This document shows, in pieces, positions 1 to 9,058 of a DNA stretch of 64,000 nucleotides. The notes beneath the pieces were generated by a model. That model had not been told where the DNA came from and did no database searches. It saw only the letters and a program-made list of their open reading frames with translations. The DNA lies in NCBI GenBank assembly GCA_035571835.1, contig DATNBU010000042.1:1-64000 (forward strand). Direction: 5' to 3'. The stretch's first letter is position 1. Every line of letters begins with the position of its first letter. Source of the stretch: Candidatus Limnocylindrales bacterium (GTDB lineage Bacteria > Desulfobacterota > Binatia > UBA1149 > CAITLU01). A program made the position numbers and the translations under genes.

Positions 1-710
1 GGAGGCGCCGGAAGCACGCGCTGCCCTGCGCCGGCCATCGAGAGAATCGACTCCCACGACTCGTGCTCGCCATAGCCGGGAACCGATCCGCCGAGCGCGG
101 CAAAGTAGATGTCCGACTGCCGCCACAGGACGCCTTTCGGCATTCCGGTCGTGCCGCCTGTGTAGAGCACGTACAGGTCGTCGGGCGACGGAGTGACCGC
201 CGGTTTGTCGGCCGATGCAGACTGCAGAGCTGCTTCGTAATCGACGGCGCCCGGAAGAAGCGCGTTGCCGCTTTCGTCGGCCACCTGGATCAGCGTCGTC
301 AGGCCGGGAAGCTCCGGCAGCACGGCGGCGAGCGTCGGCGCCATCGCGGCGTGGTAGATGATCGCTTCCGCCCTCGCATCGCGCAGCAGGTAGAGCAGCT
401 CTTCGGCGACGTAGCGGTAGTTGACGTTGAGCGGAGCAACGCGTGCCTTGAAGGATCCGAGCATCCCTTCGAGGTACTCGTTGCAGTTGAACAGATAGAG
501 CGCGACATGCGACTGGCCGGACTCCCAACCCGCCAGCGCGGAGCGCTCCTTCCGGATGCCGAGGTCGCGGCCGATCAGATAATTGGCAAGGCGTCGCGTG
601 CGCTCGGTGACTTCGGTGTAGGTCAGTCTTCGATCGCGCCAGACGATGCATTCATGGTCCGGGATGACGCCGGCGACGGCTTCGTGAACCTCGGCAAGAT
701 TGAATTCCAT
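1..710 (-). CDS. Acyl-CoA synthetase (AMP-forming), N-terminal part, cut by window edge
   Basis: These are the first 236 residues of an ANL-superfamily acyl-CoA synthetase, which activates a carboxylic acid to its CoA thioester through an acyl-adenylate. The frame opens at ATG 710 (MEFNLAEVHEAV) and stays open to base 1, so the C-terminal half lies outside. The phosphate-binding loop YTGGTTGMPKG is near residues 183-193, and the segment SFKARVAPLNVNYR is the usual N-domain core of FadD-like enzymes. No upstream partner gene is visible on this strand. It fits the many acyl-CoA genes of the window. The substrate cannot be deduced. Confidence 0.88.
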   Translation of the reverse strand, partial: MEFNLAEVHEAVAGVIPDHECIVWRDRRLTYTEVTERTRRLANYLIGRDLGIRKERSALAGWESGQSHVALYLFNCNEYLEGMLGSFKARVAPLNVNYRYVAEELLYLLRDARAEAIIYHAAMAPTLAAVLPELPGLTTLIQVADESGNALLPGAVDYEAALQSASADKPAVTPSPDDLYVLYTGGTTGMPKGVLWRQSDIYFAALGGSVPGYGEHESWESILSMAGAGQRVLPAP

Positions 711-857
711 CCGCGCGAGTTAGCGGTCGGCCTGGTCCAAGTCCAGTAGATTGACGCAGTCGGGTCATCTCCGAACGGAAATTTCCGTCACGGTGCGGTC
801 AAGCCATTGATCTGGCGGGTGCTGCGCGCGCACCATCGAATCAGCATGGAGGTCACT

Positions 858-1358
858 ATGAGAGCGACAATGTCTTCTTCCAACATCGGAATGCAGCATC
901 ACGATGACCACGCGACGGCCCATCTCGTGGAGCGGACACTGGTGCACACGATGGCGACCGTCGTTGGAATATTCTTCGTGTTCCTCGCGTTCGGCGGCTT
1001 CGTCTATCCCGATTATCTCGGAATGCACCTGAACACGACGCATTCGCTGATTCACCTCGTCTCGGGCGCAGCGGCGATGTACTTCGGGCTTTTCGGTACG
1101 ACGTCGGGAGCCAGCCTGTTCTGCGTGACGATGGGCGCGATTTACGGAGCGCTGGCGCTCGCAGGATTCGCATTCGGCGCGCCGGGCGAGCCCACGCTCG
1201 GCGGGACGCTGCACATCATGGATACGCAGCTGATCAGGATCATTCCGGGCACGCTCGAGCTCGGTGCGAGCGATCACGTGCTTCATCTGCTTCTCGGAGC
1301 AGTCTTCATCGTCAGCGGCTTCCTCGGCTGGCTCGGTACGGACGAAGAGCATCCCTGA
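858..1358 (+). CDS. DUF4383-like four-helix membrane protein
   Basis: A 166-residue integral membrane protein with four hydrophobic segments (about residues 35-55, 66-85, 90-110 and 140-160). The SLIHLVSGAAAMYFGLFG and DHVLHLLLGAVFIVSGFLGW segments resemble the paired His-containing helices of DUF4383 proteins, whose function is unknown. I chose ATG 858 rather than the upstream ATG at 846 because GGAGG sits five bases before it. It is followed by a strong hairpin that separates it from the convergent VOC gene. The family call is by resemblance only. Confidence 0.7.
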   Translation: MRATMSSSNIGMQHHDDHATAHLVERTLVHTMATVVGIFFVFLAFGGFVYPDYLGMHLNTTHSLIHLVSGAAAMYFGLFGTTSGASLFCVTMGAIYGALALAGFAFGAPGEPTLGGTLHIMDTQLIRIIPGTLELGASDHVLHLLLGAVFIVSGFLGWLGTDEEHP

Positions 1359-1380
1359 CCTTGCAGCGGCAAGCCTTCTC

Positions 1381-1415
1381 GATCGGAAGATCCGCAGGTG
1401 ACGGATCTTCCGATC
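1381..1415. terminator. 14-bp perfect inverted repeat between convergent genes
   Basis: GATCGGAAGATCCG (1381-1394) pairs perfectly with 1402-1415 around a 7-base loop. It lies between the ends of the plus-strand membrane protein and the minus-strand VOC gene. No T-tract follows on either strand, so it may stabilise transcript ends rather than terminate efficiently alone. Confidence 0.5.
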
Positions 1416-1444
1416 CTCGTCAGTAGCAGCTCAGATCCACGGAT

Positions 1445-1846
1445 TCAGTAGTAACGCAGCTCCACGCGGTTGCCGTCGGGATCGCGAACGTAGATCGATG
1501 TGCCGTCTCCGCGCGCGCCCGAAAGCGTCATCGGGCCGGCTTCGATTGCCACTCCTGCCGCATCGAGCCGGCCGAGCAGCGGCTCCCAGTCGGCCTCCTC
1601 GAGCGCAAGGCAGAAATGGTTCAGGTTCGGGTACGTGCGGGCGGCAGCGTCACCGTTGTCCCACAGCGCAGGAGGCAGCAGGTCGATCAGCGCGCTTTCG
1701 CTGATGCGGGCGCACGGAAAAAGCGCGGCACCGGAGCGGAACTCGTCCACGCGGTGCGGCGCGAGCCCGATCACGTCGAGATAAAAGCCGAGCATCGCAT
1801 CCATGTCGCGAACGGCGAGAACGATGTGGTCGAGGTCGAGCTTCAT
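1445..1846 (-). CDS. VOC-family (glyoxalase/dioxygenase-fold) protein
   Basis: A 133-residue single-domain vicinal-oxygen-chelate protein. It begins MKLDLDHIVLAVRDMDAM, the first beta strand with the metal-ligand His of the fold, and ends DPDGNRVELRYY, the last strand with the usual metal-ligand Glu. A central NLNHFCLALEE segment supplies another ligand-type His. ATG 1846 is preceded by AAGGAG. Members include glyoxalase I, fosfomycin-resistance proteins and extradiol dioxygenases. The sequence alone does not say which reaction applies. It is monocistronic. Confidence 0.82.
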   Translation of the reverse strand: MKLDLDHIVLAVRDMDAMLGFYLDVIGLAPHRVDEFRSGAALFPCARISESALIDLLPPALWDNGDAAARTYPNLNHFCLALEEADWEPLLGRLDAAGVAIEAGPMTLSGARGDGTSIYVRDPDGNRVELRYY

Positions 1847-1992
1847 CACAGTTCTCCTTCTCGCACCCGCGCCGGTCCGCTGGCGACGCGGACCGCGGGT
1901 TTCGACGGCAGATTCTTCCGGACGGGCCGGTGCTTCAAGCGATGCGCGCCACACGTCTCGCTCGGTGCTCGCGCGCATAGTATGCAGGCCGC

Positions 1993-3660
1993 TTGCGGCA
2001 TCCCGCGACCTCCACACGCTCGGCGGCACTCGCGAAGCTGCGCCGATTGGCCCCCTGGCTGATCGCGGCTCTTTTTGCCGCGTTCCTGTGCGCCGTGACC
2101 GCGCATCACGAGATGTGGCGCGACGAGATCCAGGCGTGGCTGTTCGCGCGCGACTCGGCAACGCCGCTGCAGATGCTCGCGGCCATGCGTCACGAGGGCC
2201 ACCCGCCGCTCTGGCACCTGCTGCTGTGGCCGCTCGCGCATGTGACGAAGAATCCGGTGGCGATGCAGGTGCTCCATGTCGCGCTCGCTGCGGGATCGGG
2301 GCTTCTCGTCTTCCGCTTCTCACCGTTTTCGTGGCCGGTGCGGCTGCTGCTGATGGCCGGATACTTCTTTTCGTACGAATGGGCGGCGATCTCGCGAAAT
2401 TATGCGATCGCGGCGGTTCTCGTGTTCGGCATCTGCGTGCTCTACGAGCAACGTCGCGAGCGTCCCGTCGCCATCGGCCTGCTGCTCACTCTGCTCGCGC
2501 TGACGCACGCGTCGGGCCTGATCATTGCAATCGCGATCGCGGCCACGCTCTCGCTCGAGGTTGCCGTTTCGTTTGTGCGCCGGGCAGGCGCCGAGATCCG
2601 TCTCGGCCGCTTCGCCGCTGCAATGGCCCTGGCGCTTCTCGGAATGCTGGCGGCAGTCCGGCAGGCTTCGCCACCGCCCGATGCGGCATTTGCGCACCCT
2701 GCGCACCTGTACTTCCACGCCGAGGACGCCGTGAAGCTGTCCGGCGCCGTCATCGACGGCTATCTGCCGGTACCGATCGACCGGCTGACGTTCTGGAATA
2801 CGAACCGTTTTCTCGGCCAGCGCGCGCCGACGCTGCTTCCGGCGCGGATCGATGAGCGCTACCGCATTCCGGTTGCAGTGACGCTGATCGCCTTCGGAGC
2901 GCTGCTGCTCGCGACACGGCCATGGATGCTGATCCCGTTCGCGCTTGCGACCGCCGCGCAGCTTGCGCTCACGCATCTCTATTTCTTCGGCAGCGTGCGG
3001 CATCACGGGTTTCTGTTCCTGATCCTCGTCGCGGCGCTGTGGATGTCGTTCGCACACGCGCCGGCAGAAATGAACACGGCGGGCGGTGGCTGGTCCGGAA
3101 AGACGATCTCGTTCGTCGATCGCCATCGAATGAAAGCGTTCGCCGTGCTTCTCGCGATCCATGTCTGGGCGACCACGATCGCGATCCGCATCGACTGGAC
3201 GCGGCCGTTCTCGCAGGGTCGTGCGGCTGCTCAGTGGATCGACCGGAACATTCCCGACAAGGACGCCGTCGTGTTCGTCGGCCTGCGCTCGCCGGTGGCG
3301 TCAACGGTCGTCGGATACCTCGAGCTCGATCGCATGTACTACCCGGACCGGTCCGAGTTCGGTTCGTACATCATCTACGACACGCGGCGCCTTCATCACC
3401 ACGCGGACCAGGTTGGAAACGAGGTCTTCGAGCTCATGGAAACGCTCCACAAGCCGGCCGTGCTGGTGCTGTCTCGTCCGCTCGAGAAGAATGCCGGATT
3501 CGGATCGCGGGCGCTGTTCCTCACAAGCTTCGAGCGCGCTATCCAGCCGGACGAGCATTTCTGGATCTACGCAGTCGATCCGCATCCTGGTCGCAGCGGC
3601 GCGCCAAATCCCGCTCTCGGCAGCGAACGCCGCGAAATCAACGCTCTAGCCGGACGTTAG
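1993..3660 (+). CDS. Polytopic GT-C-like membrane protein (probable glycosyltransferase)
   Basis: A 555-residue protein with about ten hydrophobic helices and a C-terminal soluble part. The first periplasmic loop carries MWRDEIQAWLF and then EGHPPLWHLLLW. An acidic D-E pair after the first helix followed by H-P-P-L is typical of GT-C enzymes (ArnT/PMT-like), which transfer sugars from polyprenyl-phosphate donors. The start is a TTG at 1993 without a clear ribosome binding site, so the N-terminus is uncertain. No polysaccharide genes are adjacent, so the acceptor is unknown. An AAAAAAC-TTC-GTTTTT hairpin follows the stop near 3683-3699. Confidence 0.65.
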   Translation: MRHPATSTRSAALAKLRRLAPWLIAALFAAFLCAVTAHHEMWRDEIQAWLFARDSATPLQMLAAMRHEGHPPLWHLLLWPLAHVTKNPVAMQVLHVALAAGSGLLVFRFSPFSWPVRLLLMAGYFFSYEWAAISRNYAIAAVLVFGICVLYEQRRERPVAIGLLLTLLALTHASGLIIAIAIAATLSLEVAVSFVRRAGAEIRLGRFAAAMALALLGMLAAVRQASPPPDAAFAHPAHLYFHAEDAVKLSGAVIDGYLPVPIDRLTFWNTNRFLGQRAPTLLPARIDERYRIPVAVTLIAFGALLLATRPWMLIPFALATAAQLALTHLYFFGSVRHHGFLFLILVAALWMSFAHAPAEMNTAGGGWSGKTISFVDRHRMKAFAVLLAIHVWATTIAIRIDWTRPFSQGRAAAQWIDRNIPDKDAVVFVGLRSPVASTVVGYLELDRMYYPDRSEFGSYIIYDTRRLHHHADQVGNEVFELMETLHKPAVLVLSRPLEKNAGFGSRALFLTSFERAIQPDEHFWIYAVDPHPGRSGAPNPALGSERREINALAGR

Positions 3661-3747
3661 TGCCGGCGGCAACGACGGCCCCAAAAAAACTTCGTTTTTC
3701 GTACCGCATACTTTGACTTCCGAACCACCGGGGGCGTACAAGCCGGC

Positions 3748-4653
3748 GTGGTCGATTTTCGCTATGCGCAGTTCTGCCCGCTGACTCGCGCAGTCGAAAT
3801 TCTCGGCGAACGCTGGACGATCCTGATCCTGCGCGAGCTGTTCCTCGGTCCCAAGCGCTTCAGCGACCTCAAATCGGCCTTGAACGGCGTCAGCCCGAGC
3901 GTGCTTGCCGACCGCCTCGCCCGCCTCGAAGAGAGGAACATCGTATCCAGGCGCGAGCTGCCGCCGCCGGCCGCATCGATCGTCTACGAGCTCGACGAAG
4001 CGGGCCGCGCGCTGCGCCCCCTGCTCGCCGAGATGACGCGCTGGGGCGTTCGCTTCATGGGCGCACCGGATCCCGCCGATTCGTTCCGTCCCGAGTGGCT
4101 GCTGCTCGGTCTTCAGGTGTTTGCGCGCACGCGTTCGATCGACCCTGCGAACGCGCGGGTTCCGACCGATGCGCTTCGCGCGCAGCCTCCGACCGATGCG
4201 CTTCGCGCGCAGCTTCCGACCGATGCGCTGCGCGCGCATCTTCCGACCGATGCGCTGCGCGCGCATCTTCACATCGAAGGCGGGGTCGACTCGGTCGACA
4301 TCTTTGTTACCGCGGGACCGGGCGGGACGGTGGTGTCGCGTACACCTCTATCGTGCGACGTGCGCATCAGCGCGCCGCCGATGGACATGCTGATGTTTGC
4401 GAGCGGCCTCTTGATGCCCGGCGAGCCCGGTACGCCGCAGACGTTTCGTTTCGAGGGCGACATCGACGTCGTCCGCAGAATTCCCGCCCTGTTCGATTTC
4501 AGCCCGACGCCGGCCGTTCACGAGGACGCAACGAGTCCGACGCCCGACGTCATCGTTTCACCCGCAACCGGCGAAGCCCGCCGCAAGAATGCCGCGAGGA
4601 GCGGCAGAACACCGACTGCCAGACGCAGCCGCCAAGGAGCAACACGACCATGA
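3748..4653 (+). CDS. HxlR-type winged-helix regulator with C-terminal sterol-carrier-like domain
   Basis: A 301-residue regulator. Residues 1-105 are a winged helix with the HxlR signature (FCPLTRAVEILGERWTILIL, then FSDLKSALNGVSPSVLADRL). Residues 170-250 form a second domain like the SCP2-like module often fused to this family. Between them the linker holds four 9-residue repeats PTDALRA(Q/H)(P/L). A basic low-complexity tail ends the protein. The start is GTG 3748. Its TGA overlaps the ATG of the glutathione transferase (ATGA), so the two are probably co-translated and the regulator may control that enzyme. Confidence 0.82.
   Translation: MVDFRYAQFCPLTRAVEILGERWTILILRELFLGPKRFSDLKSALNGVSPSVLADRLARLEERNIVSRRELPPPAASIVYELDEAGRALRPLLAEMTRWGVRFMGAPDPADSFRPEWLLLGLQVFARTRSIDPANARVPTDALRAQPPTDALRAQLPTDALRAHLPTDALRAHLHIEGGVDSVDIFVTAGPGGTVVSRTPLSCDVRISAPPMDMLMFASGLLMPGEPGTPQTFRFEGDIDVVRRIPALFDFSPTPAVHEDATSPTPDVIVSPATGEARRKNAARSGRTPTARRSRQGATRP
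4162..4269 (+). repeat. In-frame 27-bp tandem repeat, four copies
   Basis: Four consecutive 27-bp units (4162-4188, 4189-4215, 4216-4242, 4243-4269) encode PTDALRAQP, PTDALRAQL, PTDALRAHL and PTDALRAHL. They lie in the linker of the HxlR-type regulator and keep its frame. Units differ by a few bases, so the array is not an assembly stutter of identical copies. Confidence 0.93.
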
Positions 4654-5297
4654 GAAAAGTTCACGGAGTAGGAGCATCCCCGTTCGTCCGCAAAGTGCGC
4701 GTCGCACTCGCCGAAAAAGGCCTCGACTACGAGCTCGAGCCGGTCTTCCCGTTCGGCGTGAGCGCCGACTTCAAGAAGATCAGCCCGCTAGGAAAGATCC
4801 CCGTGCTGCAGGAGGACGACTACTACCTGCCGGACTCGTCGGCGATCCTCGACTACCTCGACGTCGCCTACCCCTCGAAATCCCTCTACCCGAAGGATGC
4901 CAAAGAGCGCGGCAAGGCGGTTTTTCTCGAGGAATACGCCGATGGCGGAATCTCGGGCAAGCTGACCGGCGTGATTTTCTTCCAGAGGATCGTCGGACCG
5001 CGGTTCCTCGGCCAGCCGACCGACGAGGCGGCCATACAAAAGGCCATCGACGAAGATGTTCCGGTTGTGTTCGACTACCTCGAAGGTCAGCTCGCCGGCG
5101 GCAAGCAGTACCTCGTCAACGGAGAAATGACCGTTGCCGATATCGCCGTGGCGAGTCAGTTCGTGAACCTCGCGCATGCGAATTTCACGGTAGACAAAGA
5201 TCGCTGGCCGAACCTGGCCGCGTATGTCGACCGCATGATGTCGCGCCCGTCGTTCGCGAATCTGATCACCGAAGAGAAAGCGCTCTTCGGCGGCTGA
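4650..5297 (+). CDS. Glutathione S-transferase family protein
   Basis: A 215-residue two-domain GST. The thioredoxin-fold N-domain starts MRKVHGVGASPFVRKVRVAL and contains the cis-proline segment GKIPVLQEDD and the glutathione-gamma-Glu contact SSAILDYL. The helical C-domain carries NGEMTVADIAVASQFV, the N-capping box of GSTs. ATG 4650 overlaps the stop of the regulator, with AAGGAG upstream. Such GSTs conjugate glutathione to electrophiles or act as isomerases or dehalogenases. The substrate is unknown; control by the coupled HxlR protein is an inference from the overlap. Confidence 0.9.
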   Translation: MRKVHGVGASPFVRKVRVALAEKGLDYELEPVFPFGVSADFKKISPLGKIPVLQEDDYYLPDSSAILDYLDVAYPSKSLYPKDAKERGKAVFLEEYADGGISGKLTGVIFFQRIVGPRFLGQPTDEAAIQKAIDEDVPVVFDYLEGQLAGGKQYLVNGEMTVADIAVASQFVNLAHANFTVDKDRWPNLAAYVDRMMSRPSFANLITEEKALFGG

Positions 5298-5392
5298 GCG
5301 TCTCCCGGAACGTTGCGGCGTGGCCTCCTCCTCGCCGCAGCGTTTCGACCGGCGGGCGCGGCTCTGGGCGGCCGCGCCCGCCACGTCGGATC

Positions 5393-7336
5393 CTACTCCG
5401 GTACGATCCGGTACACCCTGCCGTTGTCCTCCAGGATGTAGAGCTCGCCGCGCGCATCCTGGCCGAATGAGATCACGCTGGAAATGCTTGCACCCGCCGA
5501 TTCGATGTCCGACGTGCGGTTCTGTGCATTAGTCGCAACGCCGCCGGGCAGCTCAATCGTGCGGATGAAATTGCCGCAGTAATCGCCGTAGAAATACGTT
5601 CCGGCAAGATCCGGAAGCGCGCAGCCGCGATAGACGAACCCTCCGGTGATCGAACAGCCCGCGGCGTGCGTGTACTCGAGCACCGGCATCGTGAAGCCCG
5701 TCGGCGGCGACGGACACATCGGGGCCGGATCGGGCTCGTAGCACATCGTGCCTTCGAAGATGTCCCAGCCGTAGTTCTCGCCACCGGTGCTGCTGGCGCT
5801 CTGGAAATCGATCTCTTCGCGCGTGTCCTGTCCGACGTCGCCGATCACGAGATCGCCGGTTGCGCGGTCGAACGAGAAGCGCCACGGATTGCGCGTCCCT
5901 TTTGCCCAGACGAGCTCGATCGGCGCACCGACGGAATAGTGGGGATTGGTCGTCGGCACCGCGTAATAGGGTGCAGTCGACACGTCGACGTCCATGCGCA
6001 GGATCTTTCCGAGCAGCTCGCCGTCGTCCTGCGCGTTTTCCCACGGATCGCCGCCGCCGCCGCCGTCACCCATTCCAATATAAAGATAGCCGTCCGCGCC
6101 GAATGCGATCTGTCCGCCGTTGTGATTGCTCGCCGGCTGCGTGATCACGAGCAGGATCTTCGCCGTCGATTCGTCGGCCACGTTGTGGTCGCCGATGCTC
6201 GCTTCGTAGCGCGCAATCGTCGTGTCGCCGGCGTTGTTCGTGTAGTTCACGTAGAAACGCCGGTTGGTGTCGTAGGCCGGGTCGAACGCCATGCTGAGCA
6301 GCCCGCGCTCGCCGTCGGTCGTGGTCAGGTCCTGGATGTCGAGGAACGGTGTCGAAAGGATCGTATCGTCGGCAAGGTTCACGATGCGGATCCGGCCAGC
6401 GCGCTCGACGACGAAAAGCCGCAGCGGATCGAGCGGCGCCGCGGTGGCATAGATCGGTTCGTTGAAATCCGCGCTGACGAGTACGGCATCGAGCGCGGTG
6501 CCGGATGTGCTCGGCACGCCGTCGCACAGCGCGGACGCGTCTTCGAGCAGGCACGACGCCGAGCATCCGTCGCCGTCCGCGGCTCCGCCGTCGTCGCACT
6601 CCTCGGGATATTCGGCCGTTCCGTTTCCGCAGGCCGGCGGAACCACGCAGATGCACTGCACCGAACATTGCCCCGGGCACGCGCCGTCGTCCTCCGGTTC
6701 GCACTGCTGGGTCGGACCGGTGATTGCGTCGCCGCAGACCGGCGACAGCTCCGCCACGCGCGCGTGCGCACCGCTGGTCGCCAGATCGTCGATCGCGCCG
6801 GCGTCGCCGGTTGCCGTGCAGCCGCCGGCGTCGTCCGCCTTGGTGTACTTTGCGAACAGCTTGTCTTCGGAATGCACGATGCAATCCGGGTCGGGGCCTT
6901 CACTGCCGTTTGCACCTTTCGAGTAGCACGCGAGCAGCGCGGCGTAGTGCTTGCCGGCGGATTTCATCTTGGAGGCGGCACACTGGCGTGCGTCGTCATT
7001 CGGATCGGGGGCGAGCGCGGCAAGCACCGCGTCGACGTCGCCGGATACTGCGCCTTCGATTGCGCCGGCATCCATGCCCGTCACACAGCCTCCGGCGTCG
7101 TCGGCTTTCTGGATTGCGCCGTCCAGCTTGTCGGCCGCTTTCGCCGTGCACAGCGGATCGACAGCCTCGTCGCGCCGTGTCGCAGCGGCATTGCAGAAAA
7201 GCAGGGCCTGCCCGTAGCGGCCCGCAGCTTTCATCTTGGCTGCGCCGCAGCGATCGGCAGCCTCGTCGGCGCGCACAGACGTCGAGGCCAGCAGCGCCGC
7301 GGAAAAAACAGCCGTCGCAATCACAGTGCGCTTCAT
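5393..7336 (-). CDS. Secreted PQQ-type sugar/sorbosone dehydrogenase with Cys-rich N-terminus
   Basis: A 647-residue exported protein. A signal peptide ends near ADEAADRC (residue 22). Two homologous cysteine-containing repeats follow (about 27-105 and 110-190; shared pattern C-x3-KMK, K-ADDAGGC, DAGAI). A DUF4215-type repeat (CGNGTAEYPEECDDGG) comes next. Residues 285-647 are a soluble glucose-dehydrogenase-like beta-propeller with FVVERAGRIRIV, NHNGGQIAFGADGYLYIGMG, GKILRMDVD and RNPWRFSFD. The family oxidises sugars or sugar-like alcohols with PQQ in the periplasm or outside. I chose ATG 7336 over an earlier ATG because it gives the signal peptide. No PQQ synthesis gene is in the window. 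Confidence 0.83.
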   Translation of the reverse strand: MKRTVIATAVFSAALLASTSVRADEAADRCGAAKMKAAGRYGQALLFCNAAATRRDEAVDPLCTAKAADKLDGAIQKADDAGGCVTGMDAGAIEGAVSGDVDAVLAALAPDPNDDARQCAASKMKSAGKHYAALLACYSKGANGSEGPDPDCIVHSEDKLFAKYTKADDAGGCTATGDAGAIDDLATSGAHARVAELSPVCGDAITGPTQQCEPEDDGACPGQCSVQCICVVPPACGNGTAEYPEECDDGGAADGDGCSASCLLEDASALCDGVPSTSGTALDAVLVSADFNEPIYATAAPLDPLRLFVVERAGRIRIVNLADDTILSTPFLDIQDLTTTDGERGLLSMAFDPAYDTNRRFYVNYTNNAGDTTIARYEASIGDHNVADESTAKILLVITQPASNHNGGQIAFGADGYLYIGMGDGGGGGDPWENAQDDGELLGKILRMDVDVSTAPYYAVPTTNPHYSVGAPIELVWAKGTRNPWRFSFDRATGDLVIGDVGQDTREEIDFQSASSTGGENYGWDIFEGTMCYEPDPAPMCPSPPTGFTMPVLEYTHAAGCSITGGFVYRGCALPDLAGTYFYGDYCGNFIRTIELPGGVATNAQNRTSDIESAGASISSVISFGQDARGELYILEDNGRVYRIVPE

Positions 7337-7565
7337 TCGATGTCCCCCCGATCTATTCCCATCATGGTCCTCGCTCGCGATCTGCCGGAAAGTATCGTCG
7401 CCAACGAGGACGGTACCTGAGCCCGATCTCGACATGATAGGCACCACGCACGGCCTCAGCCAGACGATTCCTCGCTTCGACTCGATCGTATGCTAAGGAG
7501 TCGAGGCGGGCTCCGAGGAAAATGCCAGGGAGTCCGACAGGACTGCGGAGGAATTCAGAAATCGC

Positions 7566-8564
7566 ATGCCCGATGACGTCTTTCTGACCGGCGCAACCGG
7601 TCTTCTGGGAAACGCGATCGCGCGAGTGCTCGTCTCGCAGGGACGAAAGGTCCGTGCGCTCGTCCGTAACACGCATAAAGCGAAAGACATCGTCCCTGCG
7701 GCATGCGAGCTGGTCGCCGGCGACATCACCGATGCGGCGTCGGTCGTCGCCGGTGCGCGTGGCACGAGCGTCGTCTATCACGCGGCCGGCCTGCCCGAGC
7801 AGTGGCTTGCCGACGTGCGCGATTTCGATCGCGTCAATGTCGACGGAACCCGCAACGTCGTTTCCGCTGCCGAGACCATCGGAGCAACGCGGTTCGTCTA
7901 CGCAAGCACGATCGACGTGTTCCGTTTCTCGCCGCCCGGAATTCCGTTCGACGAAAGCGAGCTCGATCCCGTTCCGAAGGCGACAGCGTACGAGCGTTCC
8001 AAGCAGGCTGCCGACAGGCTCGTCGCTGCAGCGGTTGCCACGGGTCTGCCGGCCGTCTTCCTTCATCCGTCGGGAATTTACGGTCCCGGCCCGCTGACGT
8101 CGCCGGGAACGAATCATCTGATCGCCGACCTGGTGCGCGGGAAAGTTCCGATGCTGCTTCCAGGCGCGATCCCGGTCGTCTATTCCGACGACGTCGCGCT
8201 CGGCCACGTGCTTGCGGAAACGAAAGCTGCCGTCGGTGCACGCTACATCCTCAGCGAATCGACGCATTCGCTGACGGCGATTGCCGAAGCCGTGCGCGCC
8301 GCGACGAGCGCGAACGGAAAGCCAAGCAAGGTTCCGCCGGTCATGCCGATCGCGATCGCGAAAGTCGTTGCGTCGGTCGGCGAATTCGTCTCCGGATTCA
8401 CCAAAAAGCCGCCGCTGCTCCCCAAAGGGCAGCTCGAGTTTCTTCAATACGGCGCGATGCCGTCGGGTGCGAAAGCGATGCGCGAGCTCGACTGGAAACC
8501 GCGATCGTTCGAACAGGGGGTCGCCCAGACGCTCGCGTTTCTGCGCGAGCACGGCCGCATCTGA
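7566..8564 (+). CDS. NAD(P)-dependent epimerase/dehydratase, dihydroflavonol-reductase/3beta-HSD-like
   Basis: A 332-residue extended short-chain dehydrogenase. It opens MPDDVFLTGATGLLGNAIA with the GxxGxxG nucleotide loop. It has the family's VYHAAGL and FVYASTIDVF strands and the catalytic Y-x3-K in YERSKQAADR. It belongs to the branch that includes dihydroflavonol reductases and 3beta-hydroxysteroid dehydrogenases, which act on a secondary alcohol or ketone. GGAGGA lies 13-15 bases before the start. The SnoaL-like gene follows after 38 bases on the same strand, so they may form a two-gene unit. Confidence 0.87.
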   Translation: MPDDVFLTGATGLLGNAIARVLVSQGRKVRALVRNTHKAKDIVPAACELVAGDITDAASVVAGARGTSVVYHAAGLPEQWLADVRDFDRVNVDGTRNVVSAAETIGATRFVYASTIDVFRFSPPGIPFDESELDPVPKATAYERSKQAADRLVAAAVATGLPAVFLHPSGIYGPGPLTSPGTNHLIADLVRGKVPMLLPGAIPVVYSDDVALGHVLAETKAAVGARYILSESTHSLTAIAEAVRAATSANGKPSKVPPVMPIAIAKVVASVGEFVSGFTKKPPLLPKGQLEFLQYGAMPSGAKAMRELDWKPRSFEQGVAQTLAFLREHGRI

Positions 8565-8602
8565 AACGGCGCGCAGAACGCCGGCAACAGCAGGAAGCGA
8601 AG

Positions 8603-9049
8603 ATGGGAATCGTCGAGAACAAACAGGTCGTACGAAGCTATTTCGACGCGGTGAACGGGGGCGACATGGCGACGATCACGGCGCTGCTCGACGACGATGC
8701 GTCGTTCTGGGTGCCGCCGTCGCTTCCCGACGGCGTCGAGTTCCGCGGCAAGGCGATGGTGCTCAAGCTGTTCACGCAATCGGTCGGTCTTTACGATCCG
8801 GACGCGGGTCTTCGCGTCGAGATCCAGTTACTGACCGCAGAAGAAGACCGCGTTGCGGCCGAGCTCATCATTCGCGGAAAGGCAGCGGCCGACGGACGCG
8901 ACTACGAGAACTGGTATCATTTCCTGTTCCGCATCCGGGACGGGCACATCGTGGAGATCCGCGAGCATCTCGATTCGCTCTACGCATACCGCACACTGTT
9001 CATTCCGGCCGGAATCACCGAACGCAGCCACTGTCGCTGGCTGCCGTAA
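8603..9049 (+). CDS. SnoaL/NTF2-like fold protein
   Basis: A 148-residue single-domain protein of the cone-shaped NTF2-like fold. It shows the opening helix ENKQVVRSYFDAVNGGD, then LLDDDASFWVP, and a terminal sheet with ENWYHFLFRIRDGHIVEIRE, the usual pattern of the SnoaL and ketosteroid-isomerase relatives. ATG 8603 follows GGAAG. It lies directly downstream of an epimerase/3beta-HSD-like gene, which is suggestive of a cyclase or isomerase on the same substrate, but this is inference. Confidence 0.82.
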   Translation: MGIVENKQVVRSYFDAVNGGDMATITALLDDDASFWVPPSLPDGVEFRGKAMVLKLFTQSVGLYDPDAGLRVEIQLLTAEEDRVAAELIIRGKAAADGRDYENWYHFLFRIRDGHIVEIREHLDSLYAYRTLFIPAGITERSHCRWLP

Positions 9050-9058
9050 GACCGCTTT

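Noticed and set aside
4162-4269. CRISPR or intergenic satellite
   Set aside because: It has no spacers and is in frame inside a gene.
5666-7420. Long plus-strand frame opposite the sugar dehydrogenase
   Set aside because: The minus-strand protein has a signal peptide and propeller motifs; this frame has no such features.
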